This document shows positions 1 to 10,671 of a stretch of 64,000 nucleotides of DNA, piece after piece. The notes beneath the pieces were generated by a model. It worked only from the letters and a program-made list of their open reading frames with translations, had not been told where the DNA came from and searched no databases. This DNA comes from an uncultured Prevotella sp. (lineage in GTDB: Bacteria; Bacteroidota; Bacteroidia; Bacteroidales; Bacteroidaceae). A program made the translations under genes and the position numbers. The number at the start of each line of letters is the position of its first letter. The stretch's first letter is position 1. The stretch covers positions 17,828-81,827 of the forward strand of contig CAJOQT010000108.1 in assembly GCA_905236875.1 (NCBI GenBank). Reading direction: 5' to 3'.

Positions 1-477
1 TCGATGCCGTAGGCCAGTCCGCTGACAATAAGTACCTGCGGACAAAGCGTACGAAGCCCACTGACAAAGCGACGTATCAGGTCTGTTCCGTACTGTGTAC
101 ACCGACGTGTACCAATAATGTTGATGACATGAGCCTGATTGAGGTCGGCCGAACCCCTGTAATAGAGCACGACCGGGGCATCCTGACATTCGTTGAGGCG
201 CTGTGGATAATCCTCTTCTGCAGGTGTGAGCACCCGTATGTGATGCCGGTTGGCAAAGTCCAGCTCTACTTCTGCCCGTTTCAGCGCGTCACCCCAGTTC
301 TTTAACGCAGCCATCAGACGTGGCGAGCAGTCCTCTATCACATCGCCGATGTCGTTACGGTGCTCATAGACCGCCGTGGCAGAACCCAGCTGCTGATACA
401 GCTGCAGGGCCTGCTGACTGTTGAATCCGCCTAACCGAGTCAGTGCAATAGCATATAGATGTTCCTGTGTGTTCATT
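1..477 (-). CDS. dprA: DNA processing protein DprA (Smf), N-terminal part; runs off the left edge
   Basis: Open reverse frame from ATG at 477 to the window edge; translation MNTQEHLYAIALTRLGGFNSQQALQLYQQLG...VINIIGTRRCTQYGTDLIRRFVSGL...VSGLAYGID matches the DprA Rossmann-like core (IIGTRR, SGLAYGID). Confidence 0.85.
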
Positions 478-886
478 CTTCTTCTATGAATTTTGCAAAT
501 ACACGGTCATAGTCCTCGCTTCGTCCCAGGCGTCCATTCACCAGACATACCAGCTCTATCTGTGCGCGGAAGCAAAGCTGGTTGTCGCTCGTACGATAAA
601 TGTCCTGATAGAAAACATACTTGATACCCTCTTTCTTGAGGTTCAGGCATGAAGTGAAATGGTCGTCTGGTCGTAGCGGAACCTTATACTGCAGGTTCAT
701 GCGAGCCACTACGGCATCAACTCCCTTGGCGTGCATGTCGGCAAAGCTCAGCCCGCACTGCTGCAGGAACAGATGACGCGTATGCTCACAGTAGTGAACG
801 TAGTTGGCATTATTGACGATGCCCTCGATGTCACATTCGTAATCGCGGACCTCCATCTCGGTCTGAAAGATATACTTTTTTGTCAT
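473..886 (-). CDS. Acyl-CoA thioesterase, YbgC/FadM hotdog family
   Basis: 137 aa; VRDYECDIEGIVNNANYVHYCEHTRHLFL is a 4-hydroxybenzoyl-CoA thioesterase-like motif. Confidence 0.8.
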   Translation of the reverse strand: MTKKYIFQTEMEVRDYECDIEGIVNNANYVHYCEHTRHLFLQQCGLSFADMHAKGVDAVVARMNLQYKVPLRPDDHFTSCLNLKKEGIKYVFYQDIYRTSDNQLCFRAQIELVCLVNGRLGRSEDYDRVFAKFIEEE

Positions 887-2187
887 ATTCTTTTCTTTAG
901 GTATTCATAGCCAATGCGACAGCGCAGACAATCCTTGCGGTCACAATACTGGTTCTTGAGTTGTATGAGGGCCTGCGAATCGCCTGCACTTTTCACTTCC
1001 AGCCCACATTCCTTCCACATGCGGATGATATAGTTGTTTTCTGCCTTCAGTTGTTCCAGGAAATCGAAGGCTCGGTCGCACAACACCTCTTTCGACGTAT
1101 GGCGTCCATAGGCAAAAAGCATAGGAATGGCCGTATTGATCATCAGCAGGTTGAGGGAGAAGGGCGACAGATGCTTGCCGTTCTCCGCACTCTCCGAGCC
1201 AAAGGTATAATGTGTCTCCCAATAGGGGGTGACATGGGTACGCATCATCTCCTGCATCTCATTGACAGTCTGACACTCTATGAGTCTTGAGAGACTGGCT
1301 TTCTGCTCGTAATAGAGATTGGCCAGCTGGGAGATACGGATATGTGGAAAGTTCTGCGGACGAAGACGCAGGAAGCGCCACTGCCGACTGTCCATAGGTT
1401 GAAGGGAGAACTTATGGGCCAGATACTGATACTCGTTACGCAGCTTGGCGAAATAACCCTCATTCAGTGCTGCCTGCTGATGAAATTCGGGCACTGTGTC
1501 GAGTTCAAGCAGTCCGGCCTGTCCCATGAAGACTGCTTCTATCTGAAACAGGTCGTCACGGTGCTTGCCCACTGCCGAGAGGGGAACATGGTAGGCCCAG
1601 TCCTCGAATGCCTCACCATTGATGCCAAAACCGTAGTTACGCGCCAGTGTCACAAAATAGGCATCCTCCCATGAGCCGTTACAACGGTTGGCACGGCGGC
1701 GTATGTCTTCTGTCTTACGTTCCAACCGTTCCGTCTGCAGGGCAGACATCCATGAGTGAATCATCAGTTTTGACAGGTCAGGAATAATGCGATAGCATGG
1801 GGGATACTGGTCCGTTTTCAGCAATTCCTCATAGTGCTGCTGTACGAAAGACGGCACATCAAGCTGAAACTGCGGAATGCTCCGTCCAGTGGTCGTCTGA
1901 ACCTCCGAGTCAATGGCACTTGCTACATGCAGCACCGTGTTGTCATAGGCAGAGTCATGGTCGTGGCCATGGGCATACCAGTCGCTCGACTTGTCGTGTA
2001 TCTCCACGTTTCCTACCCATAGTGTACCGTCAATCTTGACCTTGGCATTAAAGAAGTCTGGTCCGGCGTTATTGTTGTGCAATCCGGAATCGACAATCTC
2101 TAAACTCCGCCCATCCGTCGTTGTCAACTCCTGGAGCGGGAACATCTTGTGTTTCCAAACGTAATGCAACAGTTGTTCCATAGTCAT
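883..2187 (-). CDS. DUF2851 family protein
   Basis: 434 aa; MEQLLHYVWKHKMFPLQ...LHNNNAGPDFFNAKVKIDGTLWVGNVEIH is typical of Bacteroidetes DUF2851 proteins. Confidence 0.8.
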   Translation of the reverse strand: MTMEQLLHYVWKHKMFPLQELTTTDGRSLEIVDSGLHNNNAGPDFFNAKVKIDGTLWVGNVEIHDKSSDWYAHGHDHDSAYDNTVLHVASAIDSEVQTTTGRSIPQFQLDVPSFVQQHYEELLKTDQYPPCYRIIPDLSKLMIHSWMSALQTERLERKTEDIRRRANRCNGSWEDAYFVTLARNYGFGINGEAFEDWAYHVPLSAVGKHRDDLFQIEAVFMGQAGLLELDTVPEFHQQAALNEGYFAKLRNEYQYLAHKFSLQPMDSRQWRFLRLRPQNFPHIRISQLANLYYEQKASLSRLIECQTVNEMQEMMRTHVTPYWETHYTFGSESAENGKHLSPFSLNLLMINTAIPMLFAYGRHTSKEVLCDRAFDFLEQLKAENNYIIRMWKECGLEVKSAGDSQALIQLKNQYCDRKDCLRCRIGYEYLKKRI

Positions 2188-2197
2188 GAATTATTGG

Positions 2198-2206
2198 GCA
2201 AAGGTA
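2198..2206 (-). promoter_or_regulatory. Bacteroidetes -7 box (TACCTTTGC on minus strand) for the DUF2851 gene
   Basis: GCAAAGGTA on + strand, 11 bp upstream of the start codon. Confidence 0.5.
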
Positions 2207-2226
2207 GTGGAAAAAATCGAAAAAAC

Positions 2227-2259
2227 CTTGGCTTTCCGATAAATTCTATATAACTTTGC
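2227..2259 (+). promoter_or_regulatory. Bacteroidetes-type promoter for ruvB (CTTG-N20-TAACTTTGC)
   Basis: TAACTTTGC at 2251-2259 with a TTG-containing -33 element 20 bp upstream. Confidence 0.6.
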
Positions 2260-2283
2260 CGTCGAATAGCGAAAAAACAAGAA

Positions 2284-3318
2284 ATGAACGAAGATTTTGA
2301 CATCAGACAAGAACAGGTTTCAGCCTCGGAACGAGACTTCGAGAACGCTTTGCGACCGTTGAGCTTCCGTGATTTCAGCGGACAGCAGAAGGTGGTGGAG
2401 AACCTCGAGGTGTTTGTCGAAGCTGCTAAATACCGTGGCGAGCCGCTTGACCACACCTTGCTGCATGGACCTCCAGGACTGGGAAAGACCACGCTGTCGA
2501 ACATCATTGCCAACGAGTTGGGCGTAGGTTTCAAGATAACCAGCGGCCCTGTGCTTGACAAGCCTGGCGATCTGGCGGGCATCCTGACCTCACTGGAGAA
2601 GAACGACGTGCTGTTCATTGACGAGATACACCGTCTGTCTCCTGTGGTAGAGGAATACCTGTACTCCGCGATGGAGGACTACCGCATTGACATCATGATA
2701 GATAAAGGACCTTCGGCACGTAGCATACAGATAGACCTGAATCCGTTTACACTTGTGGGAGCCACCACACGAAGTGGTCTGTTGACGGCTCCACTTCGTG
2801 CCCGTTTCGGCATCAACATGCACCTGCAGTATTATGAGCCGGAAACCCTGAAAAAGATCATCCGTCGCTCGGCTTCGATTCTTGGTGTTCCCATCAGTGA
2901 GGAGGCCGCCATGGAGATTGCCCGCCGGTCGCGTGGAACGCCCCGTATTGCCAATGCCCTGCTCAGACGCGTTCGTGATTTTGCACAGGTCAAGGGTAAC
3001 GGCAGTATCAATATTGACATCACCAAGCTATCGCTGACGGCACTGAACATCGACCAATACGGGCTGGATGAGATTGACAACAAGATCCTGCTCACCATCA
3101 TCGACAAGTTCAAGGGCGGTCCTGTGGGCCTGACCACCATTGCTACTGCCATTGGTGAGGATGCTGGTACGGTGGAGGAGGTTTATGAGCCGTTTCTCAT
3201 CATGGAAGGTTTTATCAAGCGTACGCCTCGTGGACGAATGGTCACCGAACTGGCCTACAGGCATTTCGGACGAAACCCATACAGTGGAACCATCATGGAG
3301 CCCAACCTCTTTGATTAA
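2284..3318 (+). CDS. ruvB: Holliday junction branch migration DNA helicase RuvB
   Basis: [83 protein letters not shown]. Confidence 0.97.
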   Translation: MNEDFDIRQEQVSASERDFENALRPLSFRDFSGQQKVVENLEVFVEAAKYRGEPLDHTLLHGPPGLGKTTLSNIIANELGVGFKITSGPVLDKPGDLAGILTSLEKNDVLFIDEIHRLSPVVEEYLYSAMEDYRIDIMIDKGPSARSIQIDLNPFTLVGATTRSGLLTAPLRARFGINMHLQYYEPETLKKIIRRSASILGVPISEEAAMEIARRSRGTPRIANALLRRVRDFAQVKGNGSINIDITKLSLTALNIDQYGLDEIDNKILLTIIDKFKGGPVGLTTIATAIGEDAGTVEEVYEPFLIMEGFIKRTPRGRMVTELAYRHFGRNPYSGTIMEPNLFD

Positions 3319-3349
3319 TTGAAAATTGGAAATTGAAAATTGATAATTG

Positions 3350-3835
3350 ATGAAGACTGGAGTATTCGTAGGAAGTTTCAACCCCTTTACGGTAGGTCAC
3401 GACTCCATCGTGACCAGAACGTTGCCACTGTTTGACCGTCTGGTCATAGGCGTGGTAGGTGATCAGGTACATAAGCCGGACATGCCCTCTGCCGAAGAAC
3501 GCATGAAAGCTATCCGTGAGTTGTATGAACAGGAACCCAAGATAGAAGTGAAGCCCTATTTTGGGTTGGCCGTTGACTTTGCCAAGAAAGAGAATGCACA
3601 TTATATTATAAAAGGTGTGCGTTCCGTGAAGGACTTTGAATATGAACGCGAACAGGCAGACATCAACCGTCAGATAGGCGGAATAGAGACTCTGCTGCTT
3701 TTTGCAGAACCAGAATACTCAAGCATCTCATCCACGATGGTACGGGAGCTGAAACACTTTGGTGTCGATGTGGAGCCATTTCTTCCGAAGCGCCCCAGTC
3801 ATATCACAGATACAATCAAACCTACTGCCTTATGA
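3350..3835 (+). CDS. coaD: Phosphopantetheine adenylyltransferase CoaD
   Basis: GVFVGSFNPFTVGHDSIV and ISSTMVREL. The ORF track start at 3347 is TTG; ATG is at 3350. Confidence 0.95.
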   Translation: MKTGVFVGSFNPFTVGHDSIVTRTLPLFDRLVIGVVGDQVHKPDMPSAEERMKAIRELYEQEPKIEVKPYFGLAVDFAKKENAHYIIKGVRSVKDFEYEREQADINRQIGGIETLLLFAEPEYSSISSTMVRELKHFGVDVEPFLPKRPSHITDTIKPTAL

Positions 3836-4242
3836 TTACTTACAGTTCAGAGAATGTCAAGTTTCCCAACATCAAACGCCGCGAGACAACGGCATGGATT
3901 CGACGTGTAGCTGCCACCTATGGTAAGCATATCGGTGAGGTGGGCTATCTGTTTTGTGACGACGAGAAGATACTCGAGGTGAATCGTGAGTTCCTACAGC
4001 ACGATTATTATACGGATATCATCACCTTCGACTATAATGAAGGACATCAGATCAATGGTGACCTGGTCATATCGCTTGACACCGTCCGTAGCAATGCCGA
4101 GCTGTTTGGCAAGGACTATGAAGAGGAACTTCATCGTGTCATCATTCACGGCATCCTGCACCTCTGCGGACTCAACGACAAAGGGCCAGGGGAACGTGAA
4201 CAGATGGAAGAAGCAGAAAACAGGGCATTAGCAATCCGCTAA
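3832..4242 (+). CDS. ybeY: Endoribonuclease YbeY (rRNA maturation)
   Basis: HRVIIHGILHLCGLNDKGPGEREQMEEAE (HGxLHLxGyDH-like motif). Confidence 0.93.
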   Translation: MITYSSENVKFPNIKRRETTAWIRRVAATYGKHIGEVGYLFCDDEKILEVNREFLQHDYYTDIITFDYNEGHQINGDLVISLDTVRSNAELFGKDYEEELHRVIIHGILHLCGLNDKGPGEREQMEEAENRALAIR

Positions 4243-4254
4243 TGCCCTGTTTTT
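4217..4254. terminator. Bidirectional hairpin terminator between convergent ybeY and S41 protease genes
   Basis: aaaaCAGGGCATTAGC-aatcc-GCTAATGCCCTGtttt perfect stem flanked by A and T tracts; overlaps the ybeY stop codon. Confidence 0.8.
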
Positions 4255-4268
4255 CTTACCTTTTCCAA

Positions 4269-5858
4269 TCATTCCAACAGCCTGACGGCTTCCTGGACAA
4301 TAGGACTACTCTCGTTCATGATGGCGAAGTATTCGTCCATACCCCACAGGTCACGCGCCACAAGCGCCTTCAGCTGCAGCTTCAGATAAGTCAGCGTCTG
4401 CTGCAATTCTTCATCGTTGCTGGGCCTGATGTCCAGCTTCTCTCCTTCCTCCATCACGATGTCAATCACTGACTGTGGAATTTCAAACGTTCTCTGGAAT
4501 ACTGCAAAGTTCTTGTATCGTCCAGTCAACTCACGACGATGGTCATCGACATAGCGCAGGTTTGCATTAAGCACGATGTTTCGGGCCTGCAGGGCACGAT
4601 GATAACGGGTATAGATGGTTGTGTCAAGCGGCACGAAATAGTCGGGCATGATACCTCCGCCGCCATATACCGTACGATGCTTGCGCAGGGTATAGTAACG
4701 CAGGGAGTCGGCAAAGTGGATGCTGTCGGCATTGGTCAGCTCTCCATGGAGCAGACGGTTCTGGATATCCATAGCATAGTCTTCACCGTGACCTTTCACG
4801 TATGATTTCTGAATGCAGCGTCCTGCTGGTGTATAGTAGTGGGCAATGGTCAGTCGGATCATCGAGGTGTCGGGCAAGGAAATCTGACGTTGTACCAAAC
4901 CCTTGCCAAATGTACGTCGTCCTACAACCAGTCCACGGTCCTGGTCTTGTATGGCACCCGTGACAATCTCTGCTGCCGAAGCAGTATATTCATCGACCAG
5001 CACGATGAGCTGTCCCTTGAGGAAACGGCCGTTGCCCTTGGCGCGGAACTCAGAACGCTCACGACCATCAGTATATACAATTAGGTCGCGGCTCTGCAGG
5101 AACTCATTTGAGACATCGACGGCAGCCTTCATATACCCACCACCATTTTCTTGAAGGTCGAGCACCAGGCTCTGCATGCCTTCCTTGCGCAGCTTCTCCA
5201 GACTCGTCACGAACTCCTCATGGGTCGTTGCACCAAAGTTGCCGATACGTATATAGCCGACACCAGGACGAAGCATATAGGTAGCTGTGATGGACTTCAC
5301 TGGAATCTTGTCACGTGTTACGGTAAAGAACAGCTCCTCCTGAAAACCCTGACGGATGACGCCAATCTTCACCTTCGTACCCTTGGGGCCGCGCAGACGA
5401 CGCATGATTTCCTCCTTCGACATCTTGACACCGGCAATTGGAGTCCCGTCAACACTGACGATACGGTCACCAGCCAGGATTCCGGCCTTTTCTGAGGGAC
5501 CGCCCAGAACAGGCTGTATCACCATGAGTGTGTCCTCAATCATGTTAAACTCTACGCCAATGCCTTCAAAATTACCGTTCAACGGCTCCTGAAGGGCTTT
5601 CACTTCTTCTTTGGTGGAATAGGAAGAGTGGGGGTCAAGGCTTTTCAACATACCGCGAATGGCCTCCTCAACAAGTTTCCCTTCATCAACGCTGTCAACA
5701 TACAGGCTCTGAATGGCCATTTCAGCATTGATCAGTTTCTGCATCGGCGTGTTCTTGCCAAAATTCAGTTTAATCTGTGCTACGCCGTTCAGTGAAATCA
5801 GCAACAGCATAGCCACCAACAGTTTGGTCTTCATATCTGGAAAGTTTATTCTATTCAT
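4269..5858 (-). CDS. S41 family C-terminal processing peptidase with PDZ domain
   Basis: [55 protein letters not shown]. The track ORF start (6050) runs into parE; the likely start is [14 protein letters not shown] at 5858. Confidence 0.9.
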   Translation of the reverse strand: MNRINFPDMKTKLLVAMLLLISLNGVAQIKLNFGKNTPMQKLINAEMAIQSLYVDSVDEGKLVEEAIRGMLKSLDPHSSYSTKEEVKALQEPLNGNFEGIGVEFNMIEDTLMVIQPVLGGPSEKAGILAGDRIVSVDGTPIAGVKMSKEEIMRRLRGPKGTKVKIGVIRQGFQEELFFTVTRDKIPVKSITATYMLRPGVGYIRIGNFGATTHEEFVTSLEKLRKEGMQSLVLDLQENGGGYMKAAVDVSNEFLQSRDLIVYTDGRERSEFRAKGNGRFLKGQLIVLVDEYTASAAEIVTGAIQDQDRGLVVGRRTFGKGLVQRQISLPDTSMIRLTIAHYYTPAGRCIQKSYVKGHGEDYAMDIQNRLLHGELTNADSIHFADSLRYYTLRKHRTVYGGGGIMPDYFVPLDTTIYTRYHRALQARNIVLNANLRYVDDHRRELTGRYKNFAVFQRTFEIPQSVIDIVMEEGEKLDIRPSNDEELQQTLTYLKLQLKALVARDLWGMDEYFAIMNESSPIVQEAVRLLE

Positions 5859-7836
5859 AGATGTCTTCTTCTGGACGATCCTCTTCAATGACGAGGTTGT
5901 TGATAATAAAGTTCTGGCGCTCCATCGTATTGTCACCCATATAGTATTCCAGAAGCTGCTGTACCTGGTCTTCCTTATGCAGGGTGACCTGTTCCATACG
6001 GATGTCCGGTCCGATGAAACCGGCAAATTCTTCAGGAGAAATCTCACCAAGACCTTTGAATCGCGTAATCTCCGGATCGGGTCCCAACTCCTGGATGGCT
6101 TTTAGGCGTTCTTCTTCGCTATAGCAGTAACGGGTGATGAAGTCGGACTTCTTTTCAGACTTCGCATCGGCATCGGCTATCACCTTCTTGTTGCGTATCT
6201 TGCTACGACGGTTACGGACACGGAAGAGTGGAGTCTGTAGTACATAGACGTGTCCTTTCTTCACCAGCTCTGGGAAGAACTTCAGGAAGAATGTAATCAG
6301 GAGCAGACGGATATGCATGCCATCGACATCGGCATCAGTGGCCACAATCACCTTGTTGTATCGCAGGGAGTCCAAGCCGTCTTCAATGTCAAGCGCTGCC
6401 TGCAGGAGATTGAATTCTTCGTTATCATAGACCACCTTCTTAGTCAGCTTAAAGGTGTTTAGGGGCTTACCCCTCAAAGAGAACACCGCCTGTGTGTTGA
6501 CATCGCGGCTCTTGGTGATGCTGCCGCTGGCCGAATCACCCTCAGTGATGAAAATACACGACTCCTCCTTACGGTCATTCTTGACATCGGAGAAATGGAT
6601 GCGGCAGTCGCGCAGCTTACGATTGTGCAGGTTGGCCTTCTTGGCTCGCTCACGAGCCAGTTTGGTAACACCGGCCATCTCCTTTCTTTCGCGTTCGCTC
6701 TCCTTGATCTTGTTCTCGATCACCTCAGACACATCCTGATGGATATGGAGATAGTTATCTACCTGCTGCTTGACGAAGTCACCCACGTATTTGTTGATGG
6801 AATCACCTTCAGGAGCCATCTGTGTAGAACCGAGCTTGATCTTGGTCTGGCTTTCGAATATCGGCTCTTCGACGTTGATGGATATGGCTGCCACTATTCC
6901 TGTACGGATGTCGGCATATTCATACTTGCCGAAGAAATCACGGATGGTACGTGCTATGTGCTCCTTGAAGGCAGACTGATGGGTGCCGCCCTGAATGGTA
7001 TGCTGACCGTTGACAAACGAGTAATACTCCTCGCCGTATTGGTTGGCATGGGTAAAGGCTATCTCAATGTCGTCACCCTTCAGGTGTATAATAGGATAAA
7101 GCGCATCATTGGTCATGCGGTCTTTCAGCAAGTCTTCCAGTCCGTTGCGCGAGAAGATGCGCCGACCGTTGTACATGATGATGAGGCCAGAGTTCAGGTA
7201 GGTGTAGTTACGGAGCATGTTTTCCACGATGTCGTCGTGAAAGGAATAATGCTTGAAGAGTGTGTCGTCGGGTTCAAAATAGATATAGGTGCCCGTCTCA
7301 TCCTTCGTGGGTTCCGTGACATCGCTCTTGAGGATGCCCCGTTCGAAGACCACCTTGCGCACCTGCCCGTCCCTATAGCTGTGGGCCTCGAAGTGGGAGC
7401 TCAGGAAGTTCACGGCCTTGATGCCGACGCCATTCATGCCCACAGACTTCTTGAATGCCTTGGAGTCGTACTTGCCGCCTGTGTTCAGCTGACTCACAGC
7501 CTCCACGATCTTTCCCTGTGGAATGCCTCGGCCATAGTCGCGAACCCTTACTCGCAAGTGGTCGTCAATGTCAATCTCAATGCGGTTGCCGGCATTCATG
7601 CGGAACTCGTCGATGGAGTTGTCGATGGTTTCCTTCAGTAACACATATATGCCGTCTTCCGGCTTAGAGCCGTCGTCAAGACGACCGATATACATGCCAG
7701 GACGGGTACGTATATGATCCACATCTGACAAGTGACGGATGTTCTCGTCGGTATATTCAACGGAAGACCCGCCCCCTTGCTCCTCCTTTGAAGGGAGTGG
7801 GGTAGCTATTCCTTGTGTTTCGATTGTCTTATCCAT
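5851..7836 (-). CDS. parE: DNA topoisomerase IV subunit B (GyrB/ParE family)
   Basis: [56 protein letters not shown]. Confidence 0.92.
   Translation of the reverse strand: MDKTIETQGIATPLPSKEEQGGGSSVEYTDENIRHLSDVDHIRTRPGMYIGRLDDGSKPEDGIYVLLKETIDNSIDEFRMNAGNRIEIDIDDHLRVRVRDYGRGIPQGKIVEAVSQLNTGGKYDSKAFKKSVGMNGVGIKAVNFLSSHFEAHSYRDGQVRKVVFERGILKSDVTEPTKDETGTYIYFEPDDTLFKHYSFHDDIVENMLRNYTYLNSGLIIMYNGRRIFSRNGLEDLLKDRMTNDALYPIIHLKGDDIEIAFTHANQYGEEYYSFVNGQHTIQGGTHQSAFKEHIARTIRDFFGKYEYADIRTGIVAAISINVEEPIFESQTKIKLGSTQMAPEGDSINKYVGDFVKQQVDNYLHIHQDVSEVIENKIKESERERKEMAGVTKLARERAKKANLHNRKLRDCRIHFSDVKNDRKEESCIFITEGDSASGSITKSRDVNTQAVFSLRGKPLNTFKLTKKVVYDNEEFNLLQAALDIEDGLDSLRYNKVIVATDADVDGMHIRLLLITFFLKFFPELVKKGHVYVLQTPLFRVRNRRSKIRNKKVIADADAKSEKKSDFITRYCYSEEERLKAIQELGPDPEITRFKGLGEISPEEFAGFIGPDIRMEQVTLHKEDQVQQLLEYYMGDNTMERQNFIINNLVIEEDRPEEDIYE
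7764..7815 (-). repeat. GC-rich palindromic element (family A) in frame in the parE 5' coding region
   Basis: gacccgcccccttgctcctcctttgaagggagtggggtagc encodes [14 protein letters not shown]; same layout as the AMP-ligase N-terminus at 57949-58019. Confidence 0.65.
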
Positions 7837-7856
7837 TTGTTATTGGTATGTCAACT

Positions 7857-7943
7857 CTGTTGTCTGTTGTCTGTTCTTGCGTCCCTTCGGTAGCAAGCGG
7901 CAAAGCCGAGCGGTCTGTTGTCCGTTGTCTGTTGTCCGTTGTC
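7857..7943. repeat. Family B spacer repeat (TTGCGTCCCTTCGGTAGCAAGCGGCAAAGCCGAGCGGTC + TGTTGTCCGTTGTC array)
   Basis: Near-identical to the tandem copies at 59486-59631; abuts the stop codon of the downstream GNAT gene. Confidence 0.85.
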
Positions 7944-9096
7944 AAATTATTTTCTTGTAACAGCGGCGGCGTTTGTGCTGTTCATAGTCAAAATACTGCC
8001 ACTGACTCTGTACTTTCTCGTTCGTCTCCATCTCGACGTTGGTCTCTCCCCACTTGAAACCATATTTCTGGTACCAGGGGATGAGGTCATAGAAAAACAG
8101 TGCATTGGCTCCCTTCGACCTGTATTCTGGCAGGACGCCGATCAGCATCAGATCGACAATGTCACTCTTGTGGAACTTCAGGGCGCGCACACAGTGCCAC
8201 CAGCCGAAAGGCCAGAGACGTCCGTTATGGCATTTCTGCAGGGCACGTGTCATAGACGAGATGGAGATGCCCACGCCAATCACCTTATGGTCGGGTGTGT
8301 TCCAGTCCTCAATGAGTGTCAGCAGGTTCATGTCCAGCATAGGGAAATACATCTTCAGGTACTCGTCAATCTGTGCCTCTGTCATCTGTGAATAGCCGTA
8401 CAGGTGACCAAAGGTCTGGTTGACCACATCCAGCACCTTACGTCCCATCTGCTCCTTGCCCAGCACCTCCTTGCGCTTTACTTTACGGATGTGCAGGTTG
8501 TAGCGTTTCATGACCAGTTCCGATATCTTCTTCAGTTTTTCAGGTATCCCTTCTTTGGGGACAAATACCTTGAACTCCACATAGTCATTATCCTTGTTCC
8601 AGCCGCCAAGCTCCTCCATGTGGCGTGGGTAATAGTCGTAGTTATAGATAGTGGCCATGGTGCCCAGCTGGTCAAAGCCTTCAATCAGCATACCCTCCTG
8701 ATCCATATCCGTGAACCCCAGAGGCCCGACAATCTCTGTCATGCCTTTGCTGCGTCCCCATTCGATAACAGCATCCAGAAGGGCCTTTGAGACTTCAATG
8801 TCGTCAATGAAGTCAATCCATCCGAACCGTACGCTCTTCCTTTCCCAACGCTCGTTGGCACGCTTGTTGATGATACCGGCTATACGCCCTACCAGTTTGT
8901 TGTCCTTATATGCCAGAAAATACTCTGCCTCGCAAAACTCAAAGGCAGCATTCTTGTCCTTGCTCAAGGTGTGTAGCTCGTCACTATACAAGTTGGGGGC
9001 GTCGTATTGATTCCCTTTGTACAGGTCATAATGAAACTGGATGAAAGCATCAAGTTCTTTCTTGCTGGTGACTTTCCTGATTTCTACTGATGACAT
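7942..9096 (-). CDS. GNAT-like N-acetyltransferase family protein
   Basis: 384 aa; VEIRKVTSKKELDAFIQFHYDLYKGNQYDAPNLYSDELHTL; YLAYKDNKLVGRIAGIINKRANERW. Confidence 0.7.
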   Translation of the reverse strand: MSSVEIRKVTSKKELDAFIQFHYDLYKGNQYDAPNLYSDELHTLSKDKNAAFEFCEAEYFLAYKDNKLVGRIAGIINKRANERWERKSVRFGWIDFIDDIEVSKALLDAVIEWGRSKGMTEIVGPLGFTDMDQEGMLIEGFDQLGTMATIYNYDYYPRHMEELGGWNKDNDYVEFKVFVPKEGIPEKLKKISELVMKRYNLHIRKVKRKEVLGKEQMGRKVLDVVNQTFGHLYGYSQMTEAQIDEYLKMYFPMLDMNLLTLIEDWNTPDHKVIGVGISISSMTRALQKCHNGRLWPFGWWHCVRALKFHKSDIVDLMLIGVLPEYRSKGANALFFYDLIPWYQKYGFKWGETNVEMETNEKVQSQWQYFDYEQHKRRRCYKKII

Positions 9097-9126
9097 CTTA
9101 AAATGATATTAAAGACTTAAAACGTT

Positions 9127-9135
9127 GCAAAAATA
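9127..9135 (-). promoter_or_regulatory. -7 box TATTTTTGC for the GNAT-like gene
   Basis: GCAAAAATA on + strand, about 30 bp upstream of the start. Confidence 0.45.
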
Positions 9136-9173
9136 ATAAAAAATAGGATGAAACACAAATAATACGCCAAATT

Positions 9174-10514
9174 TTAAGCTATTTTGCGACAAATGAAAAG
9201 CTGATGCGTTGCATCCGACATCGTTGTGGCAAAGATAAAGACATCTCCACCATCTTTCAGATTCAGCCGTTTACGCAAGGATTCGGCACTCATGGGGAAG
9301 TTGCGTACGGCAATATTGGCATGTGTCACCCCCTTTAGGCTGTCCTTCAGTTCGCGCTTGTTCATTGAACAGGTTGCCTCAACACGGAACCTGCGGCCCG
9401 GGAAGTCGGTAACTTCATGGTCGGCAATAAACAGATGGGAGTTTGCAGAAAGTTCCTGAATGTGATAAAAAAGCGCGATTTCATCGAAACATCCTGCCTT
9501 CATGATGCTGGCATTAGGCTCATAGAGAAAGAGGGTTGCAGATGACGGACAACGGACTGTCTGGCTTGCTGCCTGCCACCGAAGAGACACATCCTTTCTC
9601 ATTCCTTCATTCCCATCTCGCATTTTTAATTGCTCATTTTTCATTTTAATGAACACCTGTTTCTCGCCATTGTGTAGCAGATTGACGCAAACCACTCGCA
9701 AACCCTCATTGGGAGCCTCATTCCTCATTCCTCCTTTCTCATTCCTCATTTCTATGAGCAGTTCCTTACATTCATTCTGCACACTGACAATATATACGGC
9801 AAAGTAATGATACATGATACCTTGTGTATTAGCCTCCAGGTCTTCCACCGCCTTGTGCCAGTCGAGCATGGGTGAGAGCTTTAGGATGATGCTGTCGGCC
9901 TTCTCGCACAGCAGGGGCAACAGCTCCAGCACGTTGGGGGTGCAGTCGGCTATAGAGTAGGTACGCTTGCCCTGAATGTCACGACGGGCCGGGTCAAGAT
10001 AGATGACACTGGCATGGTCAATGCGTCGCAGATAGTCTGCTGCGTTGTCGCAGACCACAGAACACTCCAGTCCAAGCAGGGCAAAGTTATGACGGGCTAT
10101 GTCGCATAGCGTCGGCTGCTGTTCTACATAGATACGACGCTCAAAGCCCTGAGACATGAAGTAGAAGTCAATGCCCAACCCACCCGTCAGGTCAATGAAT
10201 GTACCGTCCTTTGTGCATTCTTGTGTCCCGTCGGTAGCAGGCGAGCAGAGCTCGAGTGGTGTATGATGAATGATACATTGCTTATACTTTGCCGTTTGTT
10301 CACTCGAACATTGCTCCATGTTCAGGTGCGGAGGATAGAAGATTCCTTCTACAGCCGCCCAAGTCGGTAGCTTATGGCGTGCCATCTGCCATCCGGCTAT
10401 CTGCTGTAATGCCAGAGGCAGGTCAATGTCGCTCTTTCCGACTCCCTTCAGGGCTAGCCGGCGCACATCGTCTTCGCGATGCTCATGAATGAAATCTATT
10501 GTTGCCTGGTTCAC
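9174..10514 (-). CDS. Class I SAM-dependent methyltransferase (THUMP-like domain protein)
   Basis: FIDLTGGLGIDFYFMSQGF..RRIYVEQQPTLCDIARHNFALLG; VIYLDPARRD. Carries repeat-derived insertions. Confidence 0.75.
   Translation of the reverse strand: MNQATIDFIHEHREDDVRRLALKGVGKSDIDLPLALQQIAGWQMARHKLPTWAAVEGIFYPPHLNMEQCSSEQTAKYKQCIIHHTPLELCSPATDGTQECTKDGTFIDLTGGLGIDFYFMSQGFERRIYVEQQPTLCDIARHNFALLGLECSVVCDNAADYLRRIDHASVIYLDPARRDIQGKRTYSIADCTPNVLELLPLLCEKADSIILKLSPMLDWHKAVEDLEANTQGIMYHYFAVYIVSVQNECKELLIEMRNEKGGMRNEAPNEGLRVVCVNLLHNGEKQVFIKMKNEQLKMRDGNEGMRKDVSLRWQAASQTVRCPSSATLFLYEPNASIMKAGCFDEIALFYHIQELSANSHLFIADHEVTDFPGRRFRVEATCSMNKRELKDSLKGVTHANIAVRNFPMSAESLRKRLNLKDGGDVFIFATTMSDATHQLFICRKIA
9541..9592. 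repeat. Diverged family B repeat embedded in the methyltransferase CDS
   Basis: Reverse complement TGTCTCTTCGGTGGCAGGCAGCAAGCCAGACAGTCCGTTGTCCGTCATC aligns to the spacer element TGCGTCCCTTCGGTAGCAAGCGGCAAGCCGAGCGGTCCGTTGTCCGTTGTC. Confidence 0.7.
10218..10260. repeat. Second diverged family B repeat in the same CDS, opposite orientation
   Basis: TTCTTGTGTCCCGTCGGTAGCAGGCGAGCAGAGCTCGAGTGGT versus TTCTTGCGTCCCTTCGGTAGCAAGCGGCAAAGCCGAGCGGT. Confidence 0.65.
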
Positions 10515-10615
10515 TTTGGGGGATAAGTAATATGTCCAGAACCCAGAAAAGGCAAGGTTGAACCTTCAACCAAAGTGCCACTCTTGTTTACAGGCACCTG
10601 TTCGGAAGACATCTA

Positions 10616-10654
10616 ACGTGCCTCAAATCCCGATGTGAAGAGTTTGAGGCACGT
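10616..10654. other. Perfect 12-bp stem hairpin downstream of the ACT-domain gene
   Basis: ACGTGCCTCAAA / TTTGAGGCACGT with 15-nt loop; no obvious T tract. Confidence 0.6.
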
Positions 10655-10671
10655 GACGTCAGGTGCTGCAA

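Noticed and set aside
6595-7641. 348-aa plus-strand ORF opposite parE
   Set aside because: Antisense to a clearly conserved parE; composition reflects the opposite strand's codon bias; no recognisable domain.
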